Of a stretch of 47,866 bases of DNA, positions 30,424 to 39,168 are shown one piece after another. Position numbers and translations under genes: made by a program. Positions within the stretch are counted from its first letter, which is position 1. Every line of letters starts with the position of its first letter. Source of the DNA: Bacillota bacterium (GTDB lineage Bacteria > Bacillota > Bacilli > Paenibacillales > Paenibacillaceae); the NCBI GenBank assembly GCA_023433615.1, contig JAEZCJ010000190.1, positions 1-47,866 of the forward strand, in the 5' to 3' direction. The notes below the pieces were generated by a model. The model worked only from the letters and a program-made list of their open reading frames with translations, searched no databases and was not told where the DNA came from.

Positions 30424-32829
30424 TTAAGTTCCCTCCTTGGCAGTATTCTGCTTATCTTCCCGCAACAGCCGATCGATCGCATCGGCCGGCATCGGCTTGC
30501 CGCGAAGATAGCCTTGCGACTCTTGGCAGCCGAAGCGCCGCAGCATGCGTTCCTGTTCCTCCGTCTCGACGCCTTCCGCCAGCACGCGCATCTCGAGATG
30601 ATGCGACAGCTTCACGATCGTGCGAATGACGGCGGCATCTTTGCGGCTGAGGCCGATATCCCGCACCAATGACTTATCGATCTTGACGATGCGGAACGGG
30701 AACCGGCTGATCATGCTTAGCGAGGAATATCCCGTGCCAAAATCGTCAATCGCGAGCGTGATGCCTAACGCGACGATCTCCCGACAGACGCGCAGCGTGT
30801 CCACGGGATCCACCATTGCCGAGCTTTCCGTAATTTCCAGGCACAGGTTGCCGGCAGGATAATCATGCTCCGCGAGGATGGCGGCTATGCGCTGGGCAAT
30901 CCCCGGTTCCCTGAGCTGACGCGCTGACAGATTCACGGATATGACCAGGTCGGAATGCCCTTCGTTCAGCCAGCGCTTGCCTTGCGTCAACGCCGAGCGC
31001 AGCACCCAGTCCCCGATCGGCACGATCGCGCCCGTCTCCTCGGCGATCGGAATGAACGCGGCGGGCGATACGGTTCCCAGCTCGGCCGAATGCCATCGCA
31101 GCAGCGCCTCGACACCGATCATCCTGCCCGAACGCAGCTCCGTCTGCGGCTGATAATGCAGCTCGAACTCGCCGCGCTCCATTGCGGTACTCAGTCCGTT
31201 CATCAAGCTGAGCGCGCGTTCGGCAGATGCCTGCTGCGTCGGTTTGAACATAAGATATTGATTGCGTCCCGCCTTCTTGGCGGCATACATGGCGGAGTCC
31301 GCGCTGCGGAGAATCGATTCCGCATCTACGCCGTCACGCGGCGCAAGGCTGATCCCCATGCTGATCGTGATGCGGAATGACCGATCCTGCAGGACGAACG
31401 GCGCATTGAAGCGCTCGATCAGCCCAGCCGCGTATTGTTTCGCTTCGTCTTCGGTTCGAACGGACGGCATCAGAACGACGAACTCGTCGCCGCCCATGCG
31501 CGCAATGCTGCTCTCCTGCGGGAGCGGTTCGTCGAGCAGCCGCCGGGCGACGGTCTGCAGCAGTTCGTCGCCTGCGGAATGCCCCATCGTATCGTTGATC
31601 CATTTGAATTGATCCAGGTCGATCAGCAGCACGGCGGTCATGCGATCGCGCTGCGTCGGCTTCTTCAGCGCGTCCTCCAGACGCTCGTAGAACTGGCGCC
31701 GATTGCCGATGCCGGTAAGGGGGTCGTGATAGGCCAAATATTCGAGCTTACGTTCGCTTTCCTTCTGCGCGGTGACATCCTTCGCCATGACGAAGGTCCA
31801 GATCTGGCCCTCCATCTCGAAGCTGTCGACGTCAAGCTCGACCGTATACGACTGCAAACGCCGATTGCGGATGACGATTTCGAAGAATGCACGCTCCTTG
31901 AACGCGAAGCATTCGCGCAGCCGGCGCCGATCGTCGGTACCCCGGTCGAACACTAAGAATTCCATGATCGGCCGATTCTTCCACGACCGGCTGTCCGGCT
32001 CTTCGCCCAGCATCCGGAGAAAAGCGCCGTTCGCTTCGACAAGCCTTCCGCGATCGTCGAGCAGCGATATGCCGTTCGGCGACAGGTCGAATAACCGCTC
32101 GTATCTGCGGCCGGTCGACATGAGGAACTCGTAGTTGACCATCGCGTAACGGATCGACATTGCCAGGAATAACACGCCGTAGGTGGACACGGTCCCTAAC
32201 GGCAGCCCGATGTCCGCTATCCCGAACAGCGGGTACATGATCTGGCAGAGCACGGCCCAGACGACCGTTGCGAACGCTCCGTATTGGACGGTGCGGATCC
32301 GCTTCTTCTCCAGCACGAGATCGTCGCGTGCATGGATGCGGCGATATACCAGGATCAGCCGAACGAGGAATACGGCAACGGCGTAGGTACCGACTCCCAT
32401 AAGGAGCCATCGAAGCGATGGACCGAATACGTCCATCTTCCATATTCCGACGCCTGGCACAACCTCGATGCTGAACGTCTCCGGGGCGAATACGAGCAGC
32501 GGAATCGCCAGGAGCGGCAAGAGTGAAACGGCATGGGATAGGATACTATATCTGGATGCGGCCGTGAATGATTTCATGAAATACATACCGTAGGTCATCA
32601 TGAAGAATGAAGACAGCAGCTTAATATAGCGCGATGCCATCTCCGCATATTGTTCCGGCAAGAGGTGAATGAAGAATTCGCCCAAGAACAGCATGCTGAG
32701 CGCAAGGAACAGCTGCATCGTCAGCAGATGCTGGAAGCTTCGGACATTCCTCAGGTAGATCTCGATTGCCATGTAGAACAACAGCGTGAACGGTATGAAT
32801 TGCAGAATAAAGGGCAACAAAAAGCTCAT
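30424..32829 (-). CDS. Membrane-bound PAS-GGDEF-EAL cyclic-di-GMP enzyme
   Basis: 801 aa. Seven hydrophobic segments (about residues 1-235), a PAS domain (about 243-352), a GGDEF diguanylate cyclase domain (about 360-530) and an EAL phosphodiesterase domain (about 545-790). The cyclase motif MGGDEF is intact (446-450). The EAL domain keeps EALLRW (E574), NLSARQL, LEITES, DDFGTGYSS, KIDKSLV and AEGVET. So both activities are possible and may be balanced by the sensor. The 7-helix region resembles histidine-kinase-type sensor modules. Coupled to a downstream glycosyltransferase. A c-di-GMP-I riboswitch in this same window shows the nucleotide is used for gene control in this organism. Confidence 0.94.
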   Translation of the reverse strand: MSFLLPFILQFIPFTLLFYMAIEIYLRNVRSFQHLLTMQLFLALSMLFLGEFFIHLLPEQYAEMASRYIKLLSSFFMMTYGMYFMKSFTAASRYSILSHAVSLLPLLAIPLLVFAPETFSIEVVPGVGIWKMDVFGPSLRWLLMGVGTYAVAVFLVRLILVYRRIHARDDLVLEKKRIRTVQYGAFATVVWAVLCQIMYPLFGIADIGLPLGTVSTYGVLFLAMSIRYAMVNYEFLMSTGRRYERLFDLSPNGISLLDDRGRLVEANGAFLRMLGEEPDSRSWKNRPIMEFLVFDRGTDDRRRLRECFAFKERAFFEIVIRNRRLQSYTVELDVDSFEMEGQIWTFVMAKDVTAQKESERKLEYLAYHDPLTGIGNRRQFYERLEDALKKPTQRDRMTAVLLIDLDQFKWINDTMGHSAGDELLQTVARRLLDEPLPQESSIARMGGDEFVVLMPSVRTEDEAKQYAAGLIERFNAPFVLQDRSFRITISMGISLAPRDGVDAESILRSADSAMYAAKKAGRNQYLMFKPTQQASAERALSLMNGLSTAMERGEFELHYQPQTELRSGRMIGVEALLRWHSAELGTVSPAAFIPIAEETGAIVPIGDWVLRSALTQGKRWLNEGHSDLVISVNLSARQLREPGIAQRIAAILAEHDYPAGNLCLEITESSAMVDPVDTLRVCREIVALGITLAIDDFGTGYSSLSMISRFPFRIVKIDKSLVRDIGLSRKDAAVIRTIVKLSHHLEMRVLAEGVETEEQERMLRRFGCQESQGYLRGKPMPADAIDRLLREDKQNTAKEGT

Positions 32830-33039
32830 TCTAGGATCAGCTCCAGGGAGAGTTTAACATAGTTGTCGTTTGGCTGGGATGAGTCATTGCGCAGGCATGC
32901 AAAGTATAAGTATAAAGTATCATATAACAGCTAAGTCTACTATCTCTTTCGACAGAAATAACCTTATAGAGACCGTTCAAAAAGACCGCTTGCGATCGAC
33001 TGGCAGCTGGCCTATTTGAACCCGCGATTATAGAACAAA

Positions 33040-33068
33040 AGGAGCGTTCGATAGATCGACACGCTCCT
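33040..33068. terminator. Bidirectional terminator-like hairpin behind the ParM-like gene
   Basis: AGGAGCGT / ACGCTCCT with inner CGAT/ATCG pairing. Located beyond the stop of the ParM-like gene. The 275-bp gap to the GGDEF/EAL gene shows little else. Confidence 0.65.
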
Positions 33069-33104
33069 AATCTGATGTTCGGAATCTGCTTATAAGGTTC
33101 GCTT

Positions 33105-34199
33105 CTAGCCCGACGAGGCAGCCGCGTTCATCTTATTCTTGGCCAGCTTGAGGTAGCCGTGCACGTTCAGCAGTTCGCTGTCTTCGACGAACCGCAGCCG
33201 GATCGAGCCCGCAGCGTCAATGATGTAGGACTTCAATGCCGCAGCGCCTCCGCCCAATACATAGAAGCATTGGATATCGGGATGCTTGGTCCAGCGCTTG
33301 CGAATCAGCTCGACAATGCGCGCTGCCGCGCGCGCGAAGTGGGCATCGACGATCGAACGGATATCCGCCTGTCCCTCGCCGAGGCGATGAATGACGAACT
33401 CTCGGTTACGTATGCGCTGGACGAGCTTCGAACGGCTCGGGAAGCGATAGCCGTACAGGTCTTCCACTTCGCGGATGATGCCGTCCAGATAGGCGCCTAG
33501 CCCGAACTGCTCGCCCGTGCTGAATTGATTGTCGATGCTCATGCGCTTGATAACGGGGAAATCGGTCGTCTGTGCTCCCATCTCGCATACGCCGATACAT
33601 CCGAAGTAGAGCTCTTCGTTCTTCACCTGCAGATTGTCGTAAGTGGCCAGGTGGAACAAGGCGGCCGCGCCTTCTACGGACACGATCGCCCGCCGAATGA
33701 TGACGCGTACGCGGCGGCCGGCAAGCTTCGGCGTCGAGAGGAAAGATACCTCATGCTCGCCGACGAGCCGATCCTCGAAGCTGCGGTGATAACCCGCATA
33801 GGTTCGGACAGGCAGGCCCGTCCCGATAATGAATTCGGCTTCGTCCGGCTGGCCGCCGGCGGCCCCCATGCTGCCGTTCGTGACGGCCGAATAAGCCAGC
33901 GCCGTCAAGGCAACGACCAGCGACTGATCGCTGACAGCCTTGTTGTCCGACTCCTCCAGCTCGGCATTGTCTTGATCGTCCGTCGCGAGCAGGCCGACGA
34001 AATACCGTTGATTGTTCTTCTTCAGCTTAGGGCTGTAGACCATGACATCCAGCGCCTTAAGGGGTGAATCTTCCTCCTGAAGAACATGCCGCTCGTAGCC
34101 CGGCGACACGATATTAGGAATCATGACGGCTTCTGTCGAGCCGTCCAGAATGACTTTGACGCTATCGTTACCGACGTCTATACCTGCGAGTCGTGCCAC
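33105..34199 (-). CDS. ParM/StbA-like actin homologue
   Basis: 364 aa from the GTG at 34199, which has GGAGG seven bases upstream; the longer reading lacks a ribosome site. Actin-superfamily marks: phosphate-1 loop AGIDVGNDSVKVILDG near the N-terminus, phosphate-2-like CEMGAQTTDFPVI, and the adenosine motif YVLGGGAAALKSYI near the C-terminus. ParM-type filaments segregate plasmids, but single chromosomal copies of this sort occur in Bacillus and Paenibacillus without a partner ParR or centromere repeats, and none is seen here. Divergent from an M23 peptidase and bactofilin pair, which hints at a role in cell or spore shape (inference). Confidence 0.85.
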   Translation of the reverse strand: MARLAGIDVGNDSVKVILDGSTEAVMIPNIVSPGYERHVLQEEDSPLKALDVMVYSPKLKKNNQRYFVGLLATDDQDNAELEESDNKAVSDQSLVVALTALAYSAVTNGSMGAAGGQPDEAEFIIGTGLPVRTYAGYHRSFEDRLVGEHEVSFLSTPKLAGRRVRVIIRRAIVSVEGAAALFHLATYDNLQVKNEELYFGCIGVCEMGAQTTDFPVIKRMSIDNQFSTGEQFGLGAYLDGIIREVEDLYGYRFPSRSKLVQRIRNREFVIHRLGEGQADIRSIVDAHFARAAARIVELIRKRWTKHPDIQCFYVLGGGAAALKSYIIDAAGSIRLRFVEDSELLNVHGYLKLAKNKMNAAASSG

Positions 34200-34381
34200 A
34201 ATCGCGCCTCCTTCCGTTTCGTAAGTGTCAGAGTTATCTCTATAAATTCGACTTAATCTTACTAAATCCTTTCTCATAATGGTCGGATTTCCCAACATTT
34301 TTTTAGGAAATAGAGGTTTTTGTCCCATTTTGGCGAATACTGTCAAGATGAATAAGCAAGTAGTTGTTCTGGAGGTGCACC

Positions 34382-35389
34382 ATGAAGTTATGGCGAGGCA
34401 TATTGCGGAAACGATTCACGTTTCTCGTCGTGCCCGACAGTCATCACGAGGTTCGAAAGTTCCAGCTGCGCGGCTACACGCTGGCCGTCCTGTGCGCGAT
34501 GCTCTTGCTGATTGCAGGCGGCGCGCTGACGATGCTGCTGCTTCGAACGGATGATGCGGCCCGGATCAGCGAGCTGCACGATAAGCTCGCGCTTGCATCC
34601 GATACATACAGCACTGCGCTGACGGACAAGGAGCAAGCCATCGAGACGCTGCAAGCCGAGCTGCTGCGGCTGTCCGAGAATGCCGCAACCGTGGAGCGGC
34701 GGCTCGCAGAGCTGGATCGGCTGGAATCCGAGCTCCAGTCGATCGCGAACATCGCGCTCCCGGGCGAGAAGAACGCGGTCAAGGCCGCACAGGCCCCCGT
34801 ATCGCAAGACGAAGCCGACGGACATGTCGGCGGCGAATCGCTCCCTGTAACCGAGCGCGCGCTTCAATCGCTGCTTGACCAGACTTCGGTCAGCTTGGAT
34901 ACCTTGATGGACGATACCGAGGATCTCCAGCATCGATTGGAGGCGACAGCCAGCGTCGCGCAAGAGAAGCTTCATCTGCTTGCGATAACGCCTAGCCTGT
35001 GGCCCACAACGTCCACGCGGGTCACTTCCGTTTTCGGCGTTCGGCGGGATCCGTTCTCAGGCAAGCCTGCGCTGCACAACGGCATCGACATGGCTGGACG
35101 ATCGGGCGATCCGATCTATGCCGCCGCTAACGGTAAAGTCGTCGAGTCGGCCTACACCAAGTCGAGAGGACAATATATCGTATTGTCCCATCCGTCCGGA
35201 CTGAAGAGCGTCTACATGCACCTGCGCAAGCGTTTCGTCGAGCCGGGCATGCAAGTGAAGCAAGGCGATGAGATCGGCGAGCTCGGCTCTACGGGCAGGA
35301 GCACCGGACCTCATCTCCATTACGAGATTTGGAAGAACGATACCCCTGTCGATCCCAGACCTTATCTGGACATATACGAGGAGGAATAG
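34382..35389 (+). CDS. Membrane-anchored M23 (LytM-type) metallopeptidase
   Basis: 335 aa. A short cytosolic basic N-terminus, one membrane helix (about 34-56), a coiled-coil region (about 60-120, leucine/glutamate rich), a linker, and a C-terminal M23 domain. Zinc ligands are present: HNGIDMAG (His, Asp) and the HLHYE motif, so it should be an active peptidoglycan endopeptidase cutting peptide crosslinks. GGAGGTG precedes the ATG at 34382. The bactofilin gene starts 8 bp after its stop, an association also known from shape-determining systems in other phyla. Confidence 0.93.
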   Translation: MKLWRGILRKRFTFLVVPDSHHEVRKFQLRGYTLAVLCAMLLLIAGGALTMLLLRTDDAARISELHDKLALASDTYSTALTDKEQAIETLQAELLRLSENAATVERRLAELDRLESELQSIANIALPGEKNAVKAAQAPVSQDEADGHVGGESLPVTERALQSLLDQTSVSLDTLMDDTEDLQHRLEATASVAQEKLHLLAITPSLWPTTSTRVTSVFGVRRDPFSGKPALHNGIDMAGRSGDPIYAAANGKVVESAYTKSRGQYIVLSHPSGLKSVYMHLRKRFVEPGMQVKQGDEIGELGSTGRSTGPHLHYEIWKNDTPVDPRPYLDIYEEE

Positions 35390-35396
35390 GTTAACC

Positions 35397-35849
35397 ATGT
35401 TCAAGAGCAAGCATCGAATCGATCCCAGTTCGACGGATACGCTAGTCGGCGAAGGCAGCGTCTTCGAAGGCCGCATCAAGTCGGAGGCAGGCATTCGCGT
35501 CGAAGGCCAGGTGAACGGCGATATCGAATGCTCCGGCGACGTAACGATCGGAGAGAAGGGCGTCGTGCAATCGAACATTGCGGCTCGCAACGTCACGATA
35601 GCCGGCCAAGTCACCGGCAACATCGTCGCGAAGGGCAAGCTCCTCATCACGACGAAGGGCCGCCTGAGCGGCAATATCAACGTACAAGCGCTGATGATCG
35701 AAGAAGGCGGCCAATTCCAAGGCAACAGCCGCATGGAAGCAAAAGCCGCTGCTCATAAGGAAGCAGAGGACGCGAAGGTCGATTCGCATCCGCACGCGGG
35801 CAAGAACGGCTTCGATGAGCAAACCCCGCAGCCGATTAAGTCCTGGTAA
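35397..35849 (+). CDS. Bactofilin
   Basis: 150 aa cytoskeletal beta-helix protein. The central bactofilin core has regular short strands (LVGEGSVFEGRIKSEAG, IRVEGQVNGDIECSGDVTIG, GVVQSNIAARNVTIAGQVTG, NIVAKGKLLITTKGRLSGNI), flanked by a positively charged N-terminus and a hydrophilic C-terminal tail. Bactofilins polymerise without nucleotides and position wall enzymes. The tight pairing with an M23 peptidase supports that role. The ATG at 35397 lies 12 bases after GAGGAGG, which is within the end of the M23 gene. Confidence 0.93.
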   Translation: MFKSKHRIDPSSTDTLVGEGSVFEGRIKSEAGIRVEGQVNGDIECSGDVTIGEKGVVQSNIAARNVTIAGQVTGNIVAKGKLLITTKGRLSGNINVQALMIEEGGQFQGNSRMEAKAAAHKEAEDAKVDSHPHAGKNGFDEQTPQPIKSW

Positions 35850-35852
35850 ACC

Positions 35853-35906
35853 AAGAAGGCTCCCCTTCGCAAGCACGAATCGAGGTGCACGAGGGGGAGC
35901 CTTCTT
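35853..35906. terminator. Bidirectional terminator
   Basis: Perfect 13-bp stem AAGAAGGCTCCCC / GGGGAGCCTTCTT with a 28-base loop, between convergent bactofilin and GH26 genes. Confidence 0.8.
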
Positions 35907-35915
35907 CGGTTGCTT

Positions 35916-37544
35916 CTATTTCTTCGCGATCGTAATCGGCACCTTCTGCGTCGTGACCAGCTTGGCCGCATTGTCATACGCGCGTATCGTCACTTGAATC
36001 GTCTTGCCGTGGTACTGCGTCATGTCGATATCGACCGTCCATGGCAGCGCGGTTGACGTTCCGACCGTCTTCCCGCCGATCTCGTACGTCACCTTGGACA
36101 GCGTCGGCGCCCACGTCTTCACGTAGGCCGACAGCTTGACCTTGCCGGCCGGCAGCTTCGCGCTCGATGCATCCTCGTAGACATAAGGCGCTTCATCGCC
36201 GATCGATCCCAGATAGAACGGGTCGGCAATCGCCTGCTTGTACGCTTCGAGCAGCTTCGGATTGGCCGAGAGCATGTAGTACTTGATGCGCGTAGTCGCA
36301 TCCGAGTTGCTGTCGAACCAGTAGACGCCCTTCACCTTCGGAAACAGCATCGGCAGCGAGGCATAGAATTCCCGCGTCTTGTACACCGCCCAAGCCGTCT
36401 TGTCCTGCAGCTTCTCCGGATACATATAAGAGACGGCACCCTCGGAGATGAAGACAGGTTTCCGATCCGCGTACATCTCGTAGATCGTCTTGAATTTCTC
36501 GATATGGCTCGAACGATCTTCCCCTTGCTTAAGCGGGTCATTCGCCGGGTTATAGATCGAATACAAGCTGATCCCTACCCAATCGACATATTCGTCGCCC
36601 GGGTAATAGTCCTTGATCGTATGCTCGGACGCACGGTCCGGCGACCAGACCATCGCGACATTGTCCGGCGCTTCGTCCTTGAATACGCTGGCCACGATCC
36701 GGAACTTGGCGATATACGTCTCCGGCGTCGTGAACCACGGCACCCAATTGCCGTTCATCTCATTGGCGAAGCGCAGGAAGATCGGGATTCCGGCAGCGGC
36801 CGCATCGTGTGCAAGCCCTCGCAGATATTCGTCATCCTGCACGACATCCAGCCCCTTGAGCGGCTGCAGTGCCAGCTGCAGCGCAACGCCGTTCTCCTTC
36901 GCCTTGTCGATATGGCTCTGGATCGTCGACAACGGGTTCCCATACGAGAAGTACAACAGATACCCTGCGTGCTTCTTGCCGGTCATGATCGGGAAAGCTT
37001 CCGGATAGAACGGCTTCCCGTCCGCCGGGTCGTGAACCTTAGGGTCCTGCTCCGCGAAGGCGCCGAGCAACGCGCCGTTCTTCGGCTCGAATAACGCGCC
37101 GCTATAGTTGCGATTGCCCGCCTTGGATGCATCCACCCGATAGAACAGCTTAGCCGAGCTGCGCAGCGCGTCGGCCTTGATTTTCACGGCCGTCGTCTCC
37201 TGCTTCTTGCCTGCCAGCGCATAATGCGCGGATTCCTGATCATAGTTCAGGGCGGCTGCATCGTAATTTTTCAGCTTCACGTAGAGATCACCGATGCGCC
37301 GATACATCTGTCCCGCGTTGCTGTAATCCTTCGCCTTCACGAATTCCGGAATGGTCTGCTCGTATTTGCGGATCGCTTCGGCATATTTGCCCTTCTTCTC
37401 GAGCGCCTGCGCCTCGTTGTACACGGCCCATACGTTCGCCGCCTCTACCTTGTATGGCGCGGTCAGCAGCACCGCGATCGCGATCGCCATCGTGCATGCC
37501 AGCCATTTGGCCCAACCGGCCGTTCCTCGTTCCACTCGTTGCAT
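35916..37544 (-). CDS. Secreted TPR plus GH26-like glycoside hydrolase
   Basis: 542 aa. Signal segment (about 12-35), two to three TPR-like helix pairs (about 38-115: AVYNEAQALEKKGKYAEAIRKYEQ, AGQMYRRIGDLYVKLKNYDAAALNY), a GH26-type (beta/alpha)8 domain (about 150-440) and a C-terminal Ig-like domain (about 455-540). The catalytic pair is visible: acid/base E262 in RFANEMNGNW and nucleophile E368 in VFISEGA. GH26 enzymes cut beta-mannans or mixed-linkage glucans; substrate cannot be set here. ATG at 37544 with AGGAGGAG upstream. TPR attached to a secreted GH26 is unusual. Confidence 0.85.
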   Translation of the reverse strand: MQRVERGTAGWAKWLACTMAIAIAVLLTAPYKVEAANVWAVYNEAQALEKKGKYAEAIRKYEQTIPEFVKAKDYSNAGQMYRRIGDLYVKLKNYDAAALNYDQESAHYALAGKKQETTAVKIKADALRSSAKLFYRVDASKAGNRNYSGALFEPKNGALLGAFAEQDPKVHDPADGKPFYPEAFPIMTGKKHAGYLLYFSYGNPLSTIQSHIDKAKENGVALQLALQPLKGLDVVQDDEYLRGLAHDAAAAGIPIFLRFANEMNGNWVPWFTTPETYIAKFRIVASVFKDEAPDNVAMVWSPDRASEHTIKDYYPGDEYVDWVGISLYSIYNPANDPLKQGEDRSSHIEKFKTIYEMYADRKPVFISEGAVSYMYPEKLQDKTAWAVYKTREFYASLPMLFPKVKGVYWFDSNSDATTRIKYYMLSANPKLLEAYKQAIADPFYLGSIGDEAPYVYEDASSAKLPAGKVKLSAYVKTWAPTLSKVTYEIGGKTVGTSTALPWTVDIDMTQYHGKTIQVTIRAYDNAAKLVTTQKVPITIAKK

Positions 37545-37752
37545 CGTCTTGCTCTCCTCCTGATCGTATGCTCGTCGCAGCAGTCCTCGACACATGGCCT
37601 TCATTCCTTCACTCTTTTCGAGACGAGAGCAGTCGTTTCCTCCTTTTTCCTGCAGGCATAACGACAAAATATTGCGCGAATCGACATACTAAGCGAGAGA
37701 CGCAGGCAATCCGATGTATCATCGATCATCGATCATCGAGGAGGAGACAGGA

Positions 37753-38067
37753 ATGGACGATGGCGAGCGCAGACAGTCATTGATAACGGAGCGCGATATC
37801 GATCCCGAATTCGGCATGTTCACGGAGGATTTTGCGGGGTATTCGGTACCGGATGCCGAGCAGGAGTTGACGGCCATGGTGCCGGATGACGAGACGATGG
37901 CGGCTGCGGAAGAGAACGGGAGCTTCCCCGACATCCCGGATGCCGATGCCATATCCGAAGAGAGTCCCGTCGACCCGGCGTCGCCGCCGGAGCAATTCCA
38001 CGGCACGGATCTCTTGAATGGCGTAGGCGCGCATCCCGAGGAAGAAACGGATGATCGCTTATTCTGA
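37753..38067 (+). CDS. Acidic hypothetical protein
   Basis: 104 aa, strongly acidic (about 27 Asp/Glu), low in hydrophobic residues and probably disordered: repeated Pro, Asp and Glu in PDAEQELTAMVPDDETMAAAEE and PDIPDADAISEESPVDP. No family recognised. GAGGAGGAG lies ahead of the ATG at 37753, which supports a real gene. It is divergent from the GH26 gene and converges on the FNT gene. Confidence 0.65.
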   Translation: MDDGERRQSLITERDIDPEFGMFTEDFAGYSVPDAEQELTAMVPDDETMAAAEENGSFPDIPDADAISEESPVDPASPPEQFHGTDLLNGVGAHPEEETDDRLF

Positions 38068-38075
38068 GCAAGCTT

Positions 38076-38111
38076 AAGCGGAGGAGCCGGCTATGTCCGA
38101 CACCTCCGCTT
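38076..38111. terminator. Terminator-like hairpin between convergent genes
   Basis: AAGCGGAGG / CCTCCGCTT with an 18-base loop; T-run weak on both sides. Confidence 0.55.
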
Positions 38112-38123
38112 GTTGCGCTGCCG

Positions 38124-38990
38124 TTATGATGAGCCTGCCAGAGGTGCGGATGCAGCGCCCCCGTTCGCCGCGGTCGAGGGAGATGTCTCCGGCTGCTGCG
38201 GCTTCGATGGCGCGTTCGGGTTCTTGGCCGGCGAGATCAGCCAATAGATCGTTCCGACGAAGAAAGCGCCGCCGACGATGTTGCCGAGCGTAACCGGAAT
38301 CAAGTTCTGGAACCATCCCGCCAGCGTGACGGTATCCGGATGCTTCAATAGAAGAGATAGGCTAAGCACGGTCATGTTGGCGATGCTGTGCTCGTAGCCC
38401 GACGCGATGAACGCGAAGAGCATCCAGAAGATCAGAATCAGCTTGGCCGTATCCTCCTTGGCGCGCATCGACGTCCAGAGCGCGAGGCAGACGAGCCAGT
38501 TGCACAAGATGCCGCGGAAGAAGGCTTCCCCGAACGTCAGATGCATTTTCTTGGCCGCAATGACGAAAAGCAGATGGTCCGGCTTAATCCCGTCGAACAA
38601 TCCCGTCCCGACGATCAGCAGGCAGAAGAAGAGCGCGCCGAGCAAGTTGCCGGAGTAGCACCAGAACCAATTGCGCAGCGTATCCTTCCAAGTCGTATAG
38701 CGGCCCAGGGTCGCGACGGTGAAATACATATTGTTGCCCGTAAAAAGCTCCGCCCCCGCGAATACGACCAGCGTAAGCGCAATCCCGAACGACAGGCCCA
38801 TGACCAGCGACGTGACGGCGGAACCGCCGGCCGCAAGCGGCGCGCCGATCGAGAAGATCAAGATAATGCCGAGTCCGACGTATACGCCTGCCAGCCCGGC
38901 AGCGAATAGGTATCGCGGCAGGCTCGACGAGAGCAGCGCACGTTTCTCAACAGCCTTCTTCGCCGCCAGTTCAACCGTTTCCTGAAACAT
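38124..38990 (-). CDS. Formate/nitrite transporter (FNT family)
   Basis: 288 aa, six membrane helices in the aquaporin-like FNT fold. Family blocks: LPRYLFAAGLAGVYVGLGII, FAGAELFTGNNMYF, NLLGALFFCLLIVGTG, ILCNWLVCLALW and FIASGYEHSIANM with the central pore His. C-terminal tail is Pro/Ser/Ala rich. FNT channels pass formate, nitrite or hydrosulfide. ATG at 38990 with AGGAGTG upstream. An Fnr-type box centred 41.5 bp before the predicted start point indicates anaerobic activation, which favours nitrite or formate as cargo. Confidence 0.93.
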   Translation of the reverse strand: MFQETVELAAKKAVEKRALLSSSLPRYLFAAGLAGVYVGLGIILIFSIGAPLAAGGSAVTSLVMGLSFGIALTLVVFAGAELFTGNNMYFTVATLGRYTTWKDTLRNWFWCYSGNLLGALFFCLLIVGTGLFDGIKPDHLLFVIAAKKMHLTFGEAFFRGILCNWLVCLALWTSMRAKEDTAKLILIFWMLFAFIASGYEHSIANMTVLSLSLLLKHPDTVTLAGWFQNLIPVTLGNIVGGAFFVGTIYWLISPAKNPNAPSKPQQPETSPSTAANGGAASAPLAGSS

Positions 38991-39054
38991 GATGCATTCA
39001 CTCCTCCAGGCGCAGAGCGCGAGCTCCGATCGCCCAAGTGCTGTTCTTGCCATC

Positions 39055-39097
39055 AGTATACGGGAGCGGCCGCGATATGCATGTGATTACTTTCACT
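39055..39097 (-). promoter_or_regulatory. Fnr-type box and -10 for the FNT gene
   Basis: TGTGATTACTTTCACT (39082-39097) matches the Bacillus Fnr/Crp-type palindrome TGTGA-N6-TCACA at 9 of 10 positions. On the reverse strand, -10 TATACT lies at 39055-39060. With a start near 39048 the box centre is at about -41.5, the classic activating position. Confidence 0.65.
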
Positions 39098-39168
39098 TTC
39101 TCGCATACAGAATAAGCGCCGCCCCTTTAGAGAGTGCGACGCTTCAGTATAGAGCCGGAACAAGTCTG

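Noticed and set aside
33105..34199. Integrated plasmid segregation locus
   Set aside because: The ParM-like gene has no adjacent ParR-type gene, no centromere-like direct repeats and no replication gene nearby.
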